From Petaurus breviceps papuanus (lineage: Eukaryota > Chordata > Mammalia > Diprotodontia > Petauridae), in the NCBI GenBank assembly GCA_028583685.1, contig JAMXIF010001183.1, positions 11,728,126-11,792,125 of the forward strand: DNA of 64,000 bases, in the 5' to 3' direction. Under the pieces are notes generated by a model. That model had not been told where the DNA came from. It made no database searches and worked only from the letters and a program-made list of their open reading frames with translations. This document shows positions 1 to 14,300 of the stretch, piece by piece. Every line of letters begins with the position of its first letter. Within the stretch, counting starts at the first letter, position 1. A program made the translations under genes and the position numbers.

Positions 1-45
1 GGAAGGAAGGAAGGAAGGAAGGAAGGAAGGAAGGAAGGAAGGAAA
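1..45. repeat. (GGAA)n microsatellite
   Basis: About eleven uninterrupted GGAA units from the window edge; the true length extends to the left. Confidence 0.97.
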
Positions 46-48
46 CAT

Positions 49-672
49 GTATTAAGCTCCTACTATGTTCCACGTACTCTGCTAATAAATTTACAAATAT
101 TATTTCATTTGATCCTTCCAACAATCTTGGGAAGGAGGTATTATTATTGTCCCCATTTTACAGTGGAGGAAACTGAGACATACAGAATTTAAGTGACTTG
201 CCCAGGGTAACACAGCTAACTAGCAAAAGTCTGAGGCCACATCTGAACCCAGGTCTACCTGACTTCAAATCTTTTCCTGTGGCACCTGAAGTGCCCATCA
301 GAAATTATACATCAAAGCCCCCTAAATCTGCTAGAAGGGGACCCTACCAGGGTCCCTGGAAACCACCTAATAGATCATAATAGTGAGGGAACATTTCACC
401 TGTGTTGCTAGAAACATGCCCCAGATTTAGGTCTGTCTATGTTTGTATCCAGGGCTTTGCTAGGTAATCAAGGCTTCACTAGAAACAGCACCTTGGAACC
501 ATATTTTGCTGATTAGAAAAACCTAGGTCTATAAAAATGCATATTACATATTGTCTTCCCTACTGGGGAGGCAGTCACCGGCTGGTTAATAAACCCTCCT
601 ATCAAATTATAATTGGCTTTGCTGTCATGTCCATTTCATTTGTCCATTTCAGCACCTTGCTGCTGATACTGC
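49..672 (-). mobile_element. MIR/CORE-type marsupial SINE, interrupted by a solo LTR
   Basis: Reads antisense as the unit with a core near TTTGATCCT..., GAGGAAACTGAG, TTGCCCAGGG and CACAGCTA. The body is 49-286. The 5' end of the SINE (GCACCTTGCTGC) resumes at 652 after the LTR. Confidence 0.75.
287..651 (+). mobile_element. Solo LTR of an endogenous retrovirus, 365 bp
   Basis: Runs from TGAAGTGCCC to CCATTTCA and is flanked by the 5-bp direct repeat GCACC at 282-286 and 652-656. Inside is a TATA-like CTATAAAAATG near 530 and a TAATAAA polyadenylation signal near 587, in the right order for a plus-strand LTR. No internal viral region remains. Confidence 0.8.
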
Positions 673-2257
673 CCACATGGCTACTCAATAAATACTGATG
701 GAATTGACAGGCAGGTTACCATTATTTAACTAAATATCAAAAGTGTAGAGATGTTTTTTCAAATAAGTATATTACATACTACATTAAATGTAATTAGATT
801 TGGGAGGGAATAAGATACAGCCTTTTGGTAAAATTTATGATAAAATATAGCACTATAGTTATTACCACAGCTCCCCAAATATGAATATCCAGACATAAAC
901 ACTCAGGTGTAATACCTTCCTTCTCCTGAAAGAAAGGAGGATAGGGAGAGAAGAGAGAGATAAGGTTGGGCAAGCAGGATCTACCCCTTCTTGTTCTTGG
1001 GTCTGCAATAAAGGGAGGTGAGAGCGTAAAGTAGATGTGTTATTAGCATTGCAAGTTGGAATATGGAACAGTTTCCCTGAGAAACAAGGTTATAAATGAT
1101 GTTTAGGTTTTACAATACATAAATTCTAGAATGTGGCTACACTTGGAAGTTTTTCTGTATTGAGACCCTAAGTACTACTGATAACATTATTCCCCTTGGA
1201 AAAATGGATATAATGGAAAATAAATGAAAATGGAAAATAGAGTTCCAAATGCCCAATTTATAAAGACTTTTAGCGTGCAACCATTTCATTGGATAAAGGG
1301 TAGTTTGTATTGAGTCTTTATTCCAGGAAGTTAGAGCCACTTTGCATAAATTACTTCTTATTATACAAAGTAGGGTTTCAAATATGGTGGTGCCAGTTTT
1401 TTGAGAAGGCAACTGCAGTTCCTGGAAGTGGCACTGCAGGTTAGATACAAGGATCGGTTTGAAGCACTGTGGGTCTTTTATGTCATTCATGATCCTCTGA
1501 TTCCTGCATATGTCCTCCAAAGGTCTAACTAAATAAATATAGCTTGGTAGCTTTTGAGATGAAAAAATGGAAAATGACTTGAGCCCTAGTAAAAATGTAG
1601 CACATGAACAAGGTGAAATGTTGTACTGCTGAGATCCTACATGGGCAATGTTTCTTTAATACTCTACAGGAAAACAATGTACTTTTTTCACTATTTCCCC
1701 AAGGACAAAATGAACCTCAGTATCACGATTTTTTTGTTATGTAGAAGTCAAAAATTGATTCATCTTTCTTTTTCCTGCAAATCATTACTACGAAATTTGT
1801 TTGTGTCGGAAGTTTTTGTTTAGGTGTCAAAAGCCCCTAAACAGTATCTATTTTGTTTCACTCGTTTCATAGCCATAAAACAATGATAAAGCTTCAAACC
1901 CAAATTCCCAGAAATGCAGAATAAGAGAGACCAAAGGATGAATACCTAGATTCTGACAGCCTGGTTGAAAATATACTTGCTGAATGGGGGAGAGGGAAAG
2001 TGAAGGAGTCTCAAACCCATCTTTCTATGACTTGATTTCTTTGCATCACTTAATGAAGAGGGCTACCAGATCAAACCCAACAGGACATACAACTAGAGAG
2101 GGTCATACACAAGAGGAACAGGAAATGTCATCTTGTTTTAGATCTACAGAGCACATCAATCACCAAGGGGACAACACAACTATAGAGAGTTGTACCTCAT
2201 CCAGAGTCATGATGGTTATTAAAGACAACACAAACATAAAATGAAGAGAGAACATAC

Positions 2258-2371
2258 CTGTTGAGGTCAAGATTCTTATAAAATTCCAGACATTTACCGA
2301 AGTATTTTTTTTGAGAATTCAGAACATCCAGCTGGGCTGCACATGTTCCATGTTTCTCCCACTCATGCTTC
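2258..2371 (-). CDS. RNASET2: RNASET2 exon 7 (second catalytic block)
   Basis: A 114-nt exon with acceptor AG at 2373-2372 and donor GT at 2257-2256. It completes Trp112 and encodes residues 113-149: KHEWEKHGTCAAQLDVLNSQ, then KKYFGKCLEFYKNLDLN, then two bases of the next codon. Glu115, Lys118 and His119 are the second catalytic block and Cys122 closes a conserved disulfide. Cys139 replaces the serine seen in human (GRSLEL) and has no obvious partner in the visible part. The next exon lies beyond the left edge. Confidence 0.96.
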
Positions 2372-5300
2372 CTGGAAAAAACAAAGAAAAATTTAGAGTA
2401 TTAAAAAGTCTCTGTGTGAAAAGAAAATTGGAACAGATACATGATTAAAACACTTATAGTTGTTTCCACAAAATAAACCCATTTCGTCCTACTGCTCTTT
2501 CAGACAGGTTATTTCTCCAGCAAATCAGGAGAGATGAAAATATTCACAATATGTACGATTCTGAAGTTCCCCAAAACACAGCCATACTTGGGGTAACATT
2601 CAACAGCCCCCGTAGAGTGAGTGCTCTCTCCATTGCCTTTCATTGCTAATCAGTTCCAATTCATTTCTACGATTACAGCCTGTTCAATTTGCAATAGACT
2701 GACGGTGGGAAATATGAAAATGCCATTGTTCAAACACCCACATATTCACTAGGAGATGCGAGTCGTGTGTTCTCATGCAGATAGCTAGTATTTTACAGTC
2801 AGAACATTTTATAGAGACAGTCATTTCTCAGCAACTAGGCATGAATTGATAAGATAACTAATATCTAAGAAAAATGCCTTAGAACGATTTAGTCTCAGCC
2901 TCTCCTCCTCATAGATAGCTTAGTGCTCAGACGCATAATAATGGTAATTCAAAAGAAGAGAGAGTAAATCCACCTACTATCCCCTAAACTGTCTTCAAAC
3001 TTACAGTAAAATTTTTCTTCAAAAAAATTTGATTCAACAATTTAAATCATAAGCTTTGATATGTCACATAAGGTGTAGGGTATTAAGTTTATCTAGTTCC
3101 ATAAGGAGGAAGAGAAAAAATTTATCAGGTCACCCAAGAATTTAATTAAAATTAAGAAGTATTTATTAAGCACCAAGTGTTTACCAGGCATTGTGCTCAG
3201 GGTTTTGTTTTTACAAATATTAACTCGTTTGATCCTCACAAAAAACTCAGGAGGAAGGTGCTAATTTTACAGATGAGGCAACTGAGGCAGACAGAGGTTA
3301 AGTGATCTGTCCAGAGTCACACAGCTACTAAATGTCTGGGTCTGGATTTGATCTCAGGTCTTCCTGAATCCAAGGCTAGGGCTTTATCTACTGCACCACC
3401 TAGCTGCCTCTAGATATTCATTCCCAGGAAGAATAAATGAATGCAGATGAATAAGGAAATCAGTTGCTTGAAAATTACTTGGCTACATATAGTAATAAGG
3501 ACAATTCTGCAACTGTTAATCCTACCTTTATACCACCCATTCATTTCTCAACCTCTTGCAAAATGATTATCCTCCTCATCACTCTTCTGAAACTCACCAA
3601 TGCCATCACTGAAAATCCGATTATCCTTTCCTAGACCTTATTCTTCTAGAACTGGCGGTAGCCTTTGTCACTACTGACTGCTTCTTCCTTCTTGATTATT
3701 TCTCCCTTTGGTTCCAAGATACTTCTCTCTCCTGCTTCTCTTCTTGCCTATCTGACTCCCCCTTCCCTCTCCCATTCCCTAAATGTAGGTGCTTTCCCAA
3801 ATTTGCCTTGGTCTTCTTTTTCTAAACCCTTTCTTTTGGGTGTAGGAATTTCTTGGGACGAGGAAAAATAATGCAATTTGTTGACATAGAATTAATCTGG
3901 CAATTTTTTACATTTTTAAAAACTTGTACTGTGCAGTGTTTCCTTCTCTTGCTGCAAGCACTTGTTTTACATGAGTTAGTGTTAAGTTCACAAGATTTTG
4001 ACATATTCTGGCAAAAGGGCTTCAAAAAGGATAGAGGAATGACTCATATTCTTATAGATTAAAGAGGGGGGAAGAAAAAAAAAGAAAAGTACATGATAAT
4101 TTTATTATATATTTAAAAGGAATAGCAAGTTGTAAATAACAGATTTTCATTTTGTTGTGGAAATGCTTGTTTTATTTCATAAATTAAAAACAAAATAAAT
4201 TTTTTTAAAAAGGATAGAGGAAGTAGAGAATATAGATGTATACACATATAAAATATATCATATATACATATGTATGCATGTGTATACATGTCTTTATGTG
4301 TGTATAGTTATACATACACATGAACATACATATATCAATATCCTAAGTGATATACCACAGAGAGTGGCCACAGAAAAGGAAGAAAGAAGAAATTTAAAAG
4401 GGAGGATAATATTGAGGAAGATAGTCATAATCAAATCCTAAACCTGAAGGAGGGGATTAAAAGAAAAGAACTAGAAACTAAATAGGTGCCAGTCAATTGG
4501 GGAATGACTGTACTAATTATGGTATGAGAATATGTTGGAATAAAATGATGACATAAGAAAATTATAAAAGAGAAGATTTCAAAGACTATAACAAGAAAGA
4601 TGAAACAGTTCCTGACCTCAATGAGATACAATTCCATAGGGAGAGATTACACTGTCTCTACAAATAGGTTTGAACCTGGGCTCTTCCAGGTGCTACTCTT
4701 GTGACTTGGGCTAAGTCCAATATTACGTGAAGAAACAAAGCCAGTTTTGCATAATAAGTTCAACAATCGAAATGTATCTGGGTCTGTGCAAGCTTCAAAT
4801 CTTAGCACAAATTCTCATTTGAAATAAACAGAACACACACCAGATATTGTCACCTCAGGTTGATTCAACATCACATCATGAAATAACCACAATAAAAGTC
4901 TAAAATAAAAATGAATTCAGGGTTGGAACTAATCCAAAGTCACCCAACTTGTTATGGTTGCCATTGGTTATTAAAATTTTCTTTAACCTTAAAGAGAAAA
5001 TGTCACTTTGAAGGACAGGTAAAACAAAAGATGCATGGCTAGACTGCACTAAATAAAACAGTTTCCATAGCAGTTTAAAGAATCAAAAGATGCTGGCAAT
5101 AGATGAGATCTTTGCATCCAATCCACCCCTTTTCTTTTCATAAGGATTGCATATAAATCTTTCTACAAGGATCTACAGTCATTGGAGTCATCAAGAACAC
5201 GTTTGAATCCCACCTCTAACATCCAATAACAGTGTGGCCAAAGGCCAGTCACTTGAGCCTCAGTTTCTTAGTCTGTAAAGTGGGGATAATAATAGGTAGA

Positions 5301-8300
5301 AAGTCATAGAAATGATGAATGGAATCACCAGGGAATAGAATAATTCTCTTCTCAGCAGCAATGACAATATTTATTCAAATATTTATCTGATTATGGTTTC
5401 AAAACTGGAAAGCAGGAGCAGGAAAGGAGGGAAAAGAAGGTAAAGGACAGCTGCTCCTGGGTAGCTATGTGGTAGATAAATACTCTAGCATTTACTTCCC
5501 AGGGTTATTGTGAGCCTCAAAGGAGATAATACACATAAGGCACCATATAAATGTCTGCTATTCCTATTTAAGGAACCTGGAATCCAAAGAAGTAAAAGTA
5601 CTTACTGGCTAGTTCATAGATTTAGAGCTGGAAGGAACATAAGAATCACTTTGTTTAATGCTTTCATATTACTGATGAGGAAGCTGAAGCTAGGGGACTT
5701 AGCCCAGGTCACAAGAGTAGCACCTGGTAGGTTCAAACCCAGGCCTGCTGAATATCTCCCATGATCCCCTCTCTTTCTAGCTACACTGTACTCTAGCCTT
5801 GACTGCTGCTGTAGATAACCTCCCTGCTTTCAAGTCCTGAAACCATAATCCAGTAAATAGTGTCATCGATATTGGGGTGAATGTTAGCGTACTTCCCAGT
5901 GACTCCACTCACCATTCCTGTGACATTTCAAACCACAACATCCCTTCCTAGACAGCACTCTCCTATAATGATTGTGTCCTCTTATTAGAATGGAAGCTTC
6001 TTAAGAGGAGAGAGTGGTTAATTTCTCAGTTGTATCCTCAGACCTTAGCACCCAGTAGTTGGCACATGATAAGTGTTTAATAAATACTTTTTCCATTCAT
6101 CTGTTTATATATCTGCGTCCCTTTCCCTTAGCAGTAATCTTGGAGGCACAATGAAGGAAGGTAGCCACTGGTCCAGCCAGTTAGGCAATTAATCAACCAA
6201 TAAGCATTTATTAAGGACCTACTGGGTGCCAAGGCTGGGTGCTAGGCACTAGAGATACAAATACTAAAGTCTCTGCCCTTGTAGACTTTATGTTCTACTG
6301 TTGAGTTATAGATATAGAATTATATAAATATAGAATAGATTTAGAAGATATATGGGTATAAATTACCCAACACATATTTACAGATATGTAAGTAGATGTA
6401 TATACAAAATAAATACATAGTGCTGGGCATGTGGAGGATGGACGCACTAACTGTTATTGTTCAGTTGTGAACCCATTTGGGGATTTCCTGGCAAAGATAC
6501 TGGAGTGGTTTGCCATTTTCTTCTCCAGCTCATTTTCCAGATGAGGAAACTGAGGCAGCAGGATTCAGTGACTTGCCCAGGGTCACACAGCTAGGAAGTG
6601 TCTAAGGCCAGATTTGAACTTATAAAGATAAGTCTTCCTGACTCCAAGCCTGGTATTCTATCCAATGTGCCACCTAGCTGCCTGGATACACTTAATAACT
6701 GAGAAAATTATGAAAAGATTCTTAAAGGAGATGGAACTTGGGAAGCTAAGGATATTGCAAGAGGTGTAGGGAAGGAGAGAGAGCATTACCCATGTAATGA
6801 GGTATGAGGAACCATATGAGCCAAGGTCAGAGAAATGGAAAATAGAATGTTGTCTATGGAGAACAGCACGTGAGTCAGACTGGCAGGACAGTCAATTTAG
6901 AGTGTGTGTGGGCAGTGATGTCCAGGCAGGCTGAAAAGAGAGTTCAAATTGTAAATCCAAGCCAGTGGCGCACACAATACATGGTGACCCAAAAGTCTTA
7001 GTGCAGCTTAAAGTTATTTAAACTAACATCTTTAAGCTATTTAAGTTTAAAACTAAGACTTTGGGGATACCCTATATTTACTAATTTTGAAGATTTGTTT
7101 TTCTCTTGAGTTACCTGACTACTCCCAAGCCAGGACCACATCCTCACAAACCACAACTGCTTCCACTGGGGAAGAGGTAAACAGTAACTCGATGAATTAC
7201 AAAATCGCAGAATTTTAAGAGCTAGAAGGGCCTTTAATGGTCATCTAGTTGATTCCATAATTCAAAAGAATTCCCACTATAAAATACCTAACACATAATT
7301 ATGCAACTTCTCCAGCGAAGGAGAAGCCAAGGCAATTTTGGACAGTTCTAATAATTAGAAAGCTTTTTCTGACATCAAGTCTATATTGGTCTCTTTGCAA
7401 CTTCTACCCATTACGTGTAGTTTTGCCAATGGGACCAAACAATAATCATTAATTTCTTTACCGTATGACAGCCCTTCAAATACCTGAACATGTTCCACTT
7501 GGTTCTTCTCATCTAATTAATGTCAGTTCCTTCAAACAATTCTTTTATGACATTGACTCAAAGCCCTTTCTCATTTTGAATTAATCTCCTTTGGAAACTC
7601 TTCAGTTTAATAATGTTCTTATGAAACTGATTTCTGTGGACCCAGAACTGAACACATTTGGCCAGGACCTAACAGAGAAGGGATTCCTTATTCAGTTCCT
7701 TGTTCTTATAAGCTGACCTCTTTTAATGCAACCTATTTAGATGCTAAGTCAAACTGCTGATTCACATTGACCTAGCAAGCCACCCAAACTCCCAAACTTA
7801 ACTAAACACAAGTCCTCAGGTTACTTGTGAGGTTGATTTTTTAACCCAAGAGCAAGAGGTTACAATTAGAATTATTCCACTGAATTTCATTTTATTATGG
7901 ATTAAGGCTCTCCCTCATCTCTACCTCCAGACTTCCCAGGTTTCCTTCAAATCCTAATTAAAATCCCAGCTTCTACTAGAAGTCTTTGCCAATCTCTCAA
8001 CTCTTAGTGCCTTCCCTCTTTTAATTATCTCCTATTTATCATGTAGATAGCTTGTTGGTACAAATCTGTTTGCTTGCTGTCTCCCCCATTAGATCCTGAG
8101 CTCCTTGAGGGCATGAATTACTGTCTTTTGCCTCTTTTTGTATCCCCTTAGTTCAAAACCTGGCACACATAAAGTGCCTAATAAATGTTTACTATTAGCA
8201 TTGGTTCAGTGCTCTAGACTGTCAAGGTCTTGTTGGATCTGCCCTATATTATCCAGGTTTATTACCTTATCTTCCTAACAAGTGCTATACAAAAAAAATT

Positions 8301-11300
8301 GATGAGAATGCCACCAATGCCTTTATCTAAGTCACTAATAAGATGTTAAACCATGGGGCAGCTAGGTGGCACAGTGAATAGAGCACCAGCCCTGGAGTCA
8401 GGAGAACCTGAGTTCAAATCCCGCCTCAGATACTTAAAACAAAACTAGCCGTGTAACCTTGAGCATAATCCCATTTGCCCTACCTTCCCCCCTCCAAAAT
8501 AAAAAAAAAAGCAACAAAAAAAAGAATGTTAAACCATACAGACCCAAACACAAACCAATGAGGCATTCCACAAGAGACTTAATGCAAAGCTGAAATTGAG
8601 CCATTAAAGACTAATCTTTGGACCCAATCATTCTACCTATTCTGAATGTCACTGCATTATTATTATATTGTACATAAATCTTATTTTTATTTTACAAACT
8701 GTCACTTGAGGTGGAAAATGAAAACAAAAACAAAATCTTTCCAAACAGAAACAATAATTTCCTGATTAGCTGTCTCTGTGCTGAAGAACTGCCACTCTTT
8801 AATATATTTATAAAGAAACTTAAAAATAAAAACATAATTTGAACAAAAGATAGCTTTCTTTTCCCAATAAAGCCAAATGAAATTAAGTTGGAATATATTT
8901 CACAGTAGAATGAAATTTTCGCAAAGCAGCTTTCACAAAATTATACCCCTTGCCAGTAACACTAAGAAACCCAAATAGTAAGACTTTGGGAGACAGAATT
9001 ACTAATTTTCGGATTTATTTTTTTCACTCAATACAAGAAAAAAAGTAAATAGAAGAAAACTGTAACTTACTACTGAATCTTAGAAGATTCAAAGTCATTT
9101 TGACCTTGTTAGAAATTGTTACTCTGAATCATTACATATTTTTCATTAAATATAACTGGACCTACTATGGTGTTTGGAACACAGTAGGCATTCCATATAT
9201 GTTTACTGATTGACCAATTGCTAATTTAGTATGAGTTAATATGTCATTGACCTCTGAATTGAACAGTATAATTAATAGAGTGTTCATATTTTTAATAGTG
9301 AACTGGTTACCATAGTTTCTTTGTTCTTCAGTGTGTATGAAATATAATATTAAATGCTTTTTAGGGCCAATGTCAATGTACAATATGTCAATGTACAATC
9401 TCCATATTCTAAGACCAGATGCTGTACTAAAACAAAAGAACCAGTCTAGTTGTGTTCTATAGCAGGATTAGCTATTTCTAAACTGTTATTAAACCTGATT
9501 TTCTTTTCAAAATTCCTCATATATAAAGGAAAATTTCAAGCTCCAGTCGTGGGCCTCTCATTGTAAAGCCATTTCAGTGGAACATACGTACTTGGGGGAA
9601 ATTTTACACTTGAATCCTATAACACCATTCAAGTAAAAATGACTTCCACACTGCTTCTTTCCAACACAAAGCTTTTTCTGACAACCCTCCAAAAAAATAC
9701 TTTCAGGTTAAATTTGCCTCTGAGAAAAGTCAGAGACTTTTATCTCGCCAAAAAGAACAAACCCAAGGGGTAGCTAGGTGGCGCAGGGAATAAAGAGAGC
9801 ACCAGCCCTGGAGTCAAGAGGACCTGAGTTCAAATTGGACCTCAGACACTTAACACAAAAAACTAGCCATGTGACCTTGGGCAAGTCACTTAATGCCAAT
9901 TGCCCTCCAAAGAGCAAAAAAAAAAAAGAAATCTATGTGTTTGTCACTTAACCCCTATTGCCCTCCAAAAAACAAACCCAAAATAATAAAAAAACAAAAA
10001 AAGCTGGTTTCATTGTTGTCTGCATTATGAAAAACAGAACTTAGAATGGGGAAATAAAGAGGCTTCTTGCCTTTGGCCAATTTAGTTTAACAAAGGGAAT
10101 ATTAGGTTTAACTTCTAATGGATATTAAAGATTTGGCATGATTTTATTAAAGTAATTATTTTTAAAATTATCTTGAAATTAACAGATATTAAAGGCACAC
10201 AACAAAGATGTAGCACTGAAAAGGAACTTAGAGACAAACTAGTCCTCCATTTTGCATGTGAGGAAACTGAGGCCCAGAGAAGTCATGGGATTTGTCCAAA
10301 GTAAAACAAATAGCCAGCAGAAGAGACAAGTTTTAAACCAAATCATCTCTGACTCAAAAACAAAACATTCATTTAACTGTAACATAGGGTCTTTCTCATT
10401 TTCAGCAAAACTCAGCTTTTTCTAAACATTAAGAGGTTTAATTGAAACAAGCTAAACATTTTTTTCATTTTAGATATTAAGCTTGGCCACCTTTTTTTCA
10501 GTTATTCAAATATGAGAGCATTTATTTTTCATGAACCCATTTTACTTTTTCCCAAGAGAAGTTCAAGAAAGCAACATCCTTTATTCAGAATAAGTTTTTT
10601 CTAATAGGAAGTAAAATTTTTGTTGGCGTCCAAATATTTCACACTATTACACCATGACTTTAAAAGCTAAAATTTAAATGAAAGAAGTAAAAATAATGTA
10701 ATTAACATATGACACTAACACCCTGTAGTGAGAGAAAGCATGCCCCAGTGGATAGAAGCTAGGCTGCCCCTAGAGTCAGGAAGACCATTTCAAGTCCCAC
10801 CACTAACACCTATGGACCATGGATGAGTCCCTTAATCACTGAGAACCTCAGGCAACTGTATCACCATATGCACAAACATAAACCACATCATATATGTTAC
10901 ATCCACATTCATATCCAATATCAGAAAGTCAAGCAAAAAGACTGTAAAAAGAAAATTCCATTACTCTATTTTTTTTTTATTTTTGAAGGGCAATTGGCAT
11001 TAAGTGACTTGCCCAAGGTCACATGGCTAGTTTTTGTGTTAAGTATCTGAAGTCATATTTGAACTCAGGTCCTCCTGACTCCAGGGTCAGTGCTTTATTC
11101 ATCCCCTCTATTTTTTTTTAACATGGGAGAAAGTCACTCAAAAAGTTACATGACAGAATTATTTCTATTCAATGTGTTTTTCGAAGTTATCAGCTTTGGA
11201 AATAGATAGAATCTTCTATCTGTGCTTCTCACAAACATTTTATTAAACACTTCATTTGTAACAGTCCTAACTTGTTTTCCAAAAGACAAGAAGAGTTCTT

Positions 11301-14300
11301 GGACTCACCAGAATTGGCTGCGATTAGGAGACGGATGGATTACATCAGGCCAGAAATGCCTCATGTCAGGCAAAAGATCCTGTTCAATTAAAGGAGAGAG
11401 AAATCCATGCATATTTTAGTGACACAAAATCAAGAAGGAAAATTTTATATATATATATATATACACACATATAAATTTGGTAATATAACTAAGCTACTTC
11501 CATTAAGGTAAACAAAAGGTTTTATGATTATTCCTCCCACCAAGTATCTAGGAAGAGTTCTCTGAACGCTAACTTGAAGTAGTAAGCTAAAGCTAGATTT
11601 CAAAATGCTACTTCCCAGATTTAGTTCCATTAATAGCCACAACCAGTAACCACAGCTGCAAGAATAAATGATGATCAACCCTGGGCATCAAGTGAAAAAC
11701 AAAAGTTCATGATACGACTTTCGGATTCCATACCAAAGAAACAAGAGTAAAAAACTAAGGTTTGGGTTGGTATGTAAGGATCAAAAAGCTATCCTTTTCT
11801 ATACCCCAAACTTCATAGTAATAATGGAGGACAAAGTCTGGTTACACATGACTAAAAGTCCACCATTTTTTCTACAACACACATTCCACTTAGCACAGGA
11901 CCACAGGAGCATAAATTTTAAGGTGGAAAGGATATCAAAAGCCATCTAGTTCAACCTCCTCCTTTTACAGATAAGGAAACTGAGGCCTGAGGAGCTGGAG
12001 TAATTTTCCCAAAAGTCACAAAGTAATAAACACCAGAGATGAAATCTGAACCCAGTTCTTCTGAGCAGATAACTAGGACTCTTTCTACTTTATCATTCCA
12101 GAATAATAAATTCTTCAGGGCAGAGACTGTCTTTGTATTCCTACCACCTAGCATGGTGCACGTGAAAAGTGTTTAATAAGTGCTTGTGGATTTACTGATG
12201 GAGTGGAGTAAACTTTAAGATATACTGCTCTACAATTTGGAACTATGACCAAAGGGCTATAAAACTATGCATACCCTTTGACTCAGGAATACCACTTCTA
12301 GATCTGTATCCTAAAGAGATAATAAAAATGGGAAAAGGACCCACATGTACAAAAATATGTATAGTAGCTCTTTTTGTGGTGGCAAAGAATTGGAAATTGA
12401 GGGGATGCCCATCAATTGGGGAGTGGCTGAACAAGTTGTGGTATATGAATGTAATGAAATACTATTGTTCCATAAGAAATGATGTGCAGGCAGACTTCAG
12501 AAAAACCTGGAAAATATGCATGAACAGATGCTGAGTGAAGTGAGCAGGACCAGGAGAACACTGTACACAGTGAATCACATTGTGTGATGACCAACTTGGA
12601 TAGACTTAGCTCTTCTTGGCAATGCAATAAACTAAAACAATCCCAAAAGACTCATGATGGAAAATACTATCCACATCCAGAAAAAAAATGTACTGTCCAC
12701 ATCCAGATGTCTCAATGCAGATCAAAGTATTTTATACACTATTTTCTCTCCCCCCCCCCTGCCCCCGCCTTTGGTTTCAATTCTTCTTTACAACATGATT
12801 AATGTAGATTCAATAGATTGCACGGGAAAGGAGGGGGGATAATTTTCAAACTCAAAATCTTACAAAAGTGAATGATGAAAACTTAACCTACATAATTAAA
12901 AAAAAAAAACAGATACACTACTCTAAGGTTTTGTCTAAATGTCAAAACAGTTCAATTGAGAGAAAGATGCCAATACTAGCATCATGTAGGAAGAAAGCAA
13001 CCCTCAAATTTAAAAGCATGAGATTAACCAAGCCAAGCCATTGTTCTTCAGCACATTTTCAGCTTGTTTGTCAGGTTTACACCACAACCAGCTGATAACA
13101 CAGAAGAGCAATTAGCCAGGTCGTTTGCTTACCACCTCCCAGAAAGGACCCCTGTCCTAGGATAAAGTCCTTTCACATTTTCCCCATTCTGGGTTGTATG
13201 CTACGTGTACCCTCCCTCAACATACACAGTTTCCACTGAGTCTCTCTGAGAATGCAGATAAGCATGAGGACCTAATTTCTTTTTCATTTCCTTTATCCCC
13301 AAATAGTTAACACCTAGGGACATACAAGTTACCTTGACGGTTCAATAAGTTTCAAGGATGCACACTGGTGGAGAAAGTGACTTTTGTCTTGTATTCCTGC
13401 CACTCCAACAAAGGTCCCCTTGCCCCTTATAAGTATTATGGAAGTTACTAATGATTTACTTCTGATATTTCTCATTTACCATCAAAAGTAGGGACATTCT
13501 TCCCATGAATATTAATTATCTTTAGGTGGCAAATGGGAATAATTTTGATAAGATGGTTTATGGGGCTTCCCCCCACTGAAGTAGCTTTGGAAGTAAAGTA
13601 ATTAAGAACTACTGCATTAGGGCCAGCTCCTCAGAGAAGCATACCCCTTGAGGGTCAATGACACCAGAATGAATGAGTACAGGTGCGTTGTGAAGAGGAT
13701 AGAAAAGAAACAGAAGCTACTCCTCCTGACCTGATGGGATATATAAGCTAGTTACAGAAAGAAAACCTATTAACAAAAAGCAATCAACAAATATGTACAG
13801 ATACATGTCAGTCAAATTCAATGCACTTCAAATGAACACATCTAAATGATAAAGAAATTCAGGAAAGGGGTTGTTATCTTGGTAGTGTTATAATGCCACA
13901 GATAAAGCTAGAAGGGCATTAGGCCATTACTCTTATTTGACAGATAAGGAAATTGAGGCCCAGAAAGGTGAAGTGATTTCTATAGGTCAAATAGCTAGCA
14001 ATAAGGAAGATTTTTTTCCCATACATATTTAATCAATAAAAGTATTCTATAAAATCTGTAGGGTTCAATCCTGGCTAGTATATCATGATAGCTAAAACTC
14101 AATCAGAAAATTTAATTCCAAGAACACTGCTAATAACACAGATAAGACTATTCTAGTCAGACCACAATTTAGCACTGACTTTCATTAGATAAATTAAAAA
14201 GCAACACCTGGAAAAATAAAAAGCAATACCTTGATCTCATCTAAATTAAAGTGCCATGATCGATTACACTCTCCAGCTTTGTCAGGCCTAGAAATAAAAA

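Larger units (their letters stand above)
1..2257 (-). other. RNASET2: RNASET2 intron 7 (partial)
   Basis: Intron downstream of exon 7, leaving the window at its left edge. It holds a GGAA tetranucleotide run (1-45), a MIR/CORE-type SINE (49-672) split by a solo LTR (287-651), and from about 680 to 2257 AT-rich DNA in which I recognise nothing. I looked on the minus strand for the next exon (human VLLKLGIKPSINYYQ) and did not see it. Confidence 0.7.
2372..11308 (-). other. RNASET2: RNASET2 intron 6
   Basis: Holds SINEs (3150-3412, 6452-6690, 8355-8522, 9767-9930, 10728-10870, 10970-11103), L2 pieces (3520-3850, 5985-6100, 7860-8205) and MIR relics (5200-5310, 5600-5765, 10225-10370). The stretches 2372-3150, 3900-5200, 6700-7190, 8530-9160 and 9200-9760 are AT-rich with no recognised content apart from a TA/CA-rich patch near 4236-4345. 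Confidence 0.8.
11380..14229 (-). other. RNASET2: RNASET2 intron 5
   Basis: Holds a TA run (11446-11470), MIR3-like and L2 relics (11905-12200), an L1 3' end (12222-12900) and a MIR3-like piece (13890-14010). Nothing was recognised in 11480-11900 or 12910-13890. Confidence 0.8.

Noticed and set aside
1137-1520. 127-codon minus-strand open frame considered as the next RNASET2 exon
   Set aside because: Its translation does not resemble the RNASET2 C-terminal region and no suitable acceptor in the right phase precedes a match.
8355-8460. SINE heads considered as tRNA genes
   Set aside because: Box A and B-like motifs remain, but a cloverleaf is not supported and the unit continues into a SINE body with A-tail and target duplications.
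12222-12900. Cluster of short open frames
   Set aside because: Remnants of the L1 ORF2 end and its antisense; not a host gene.
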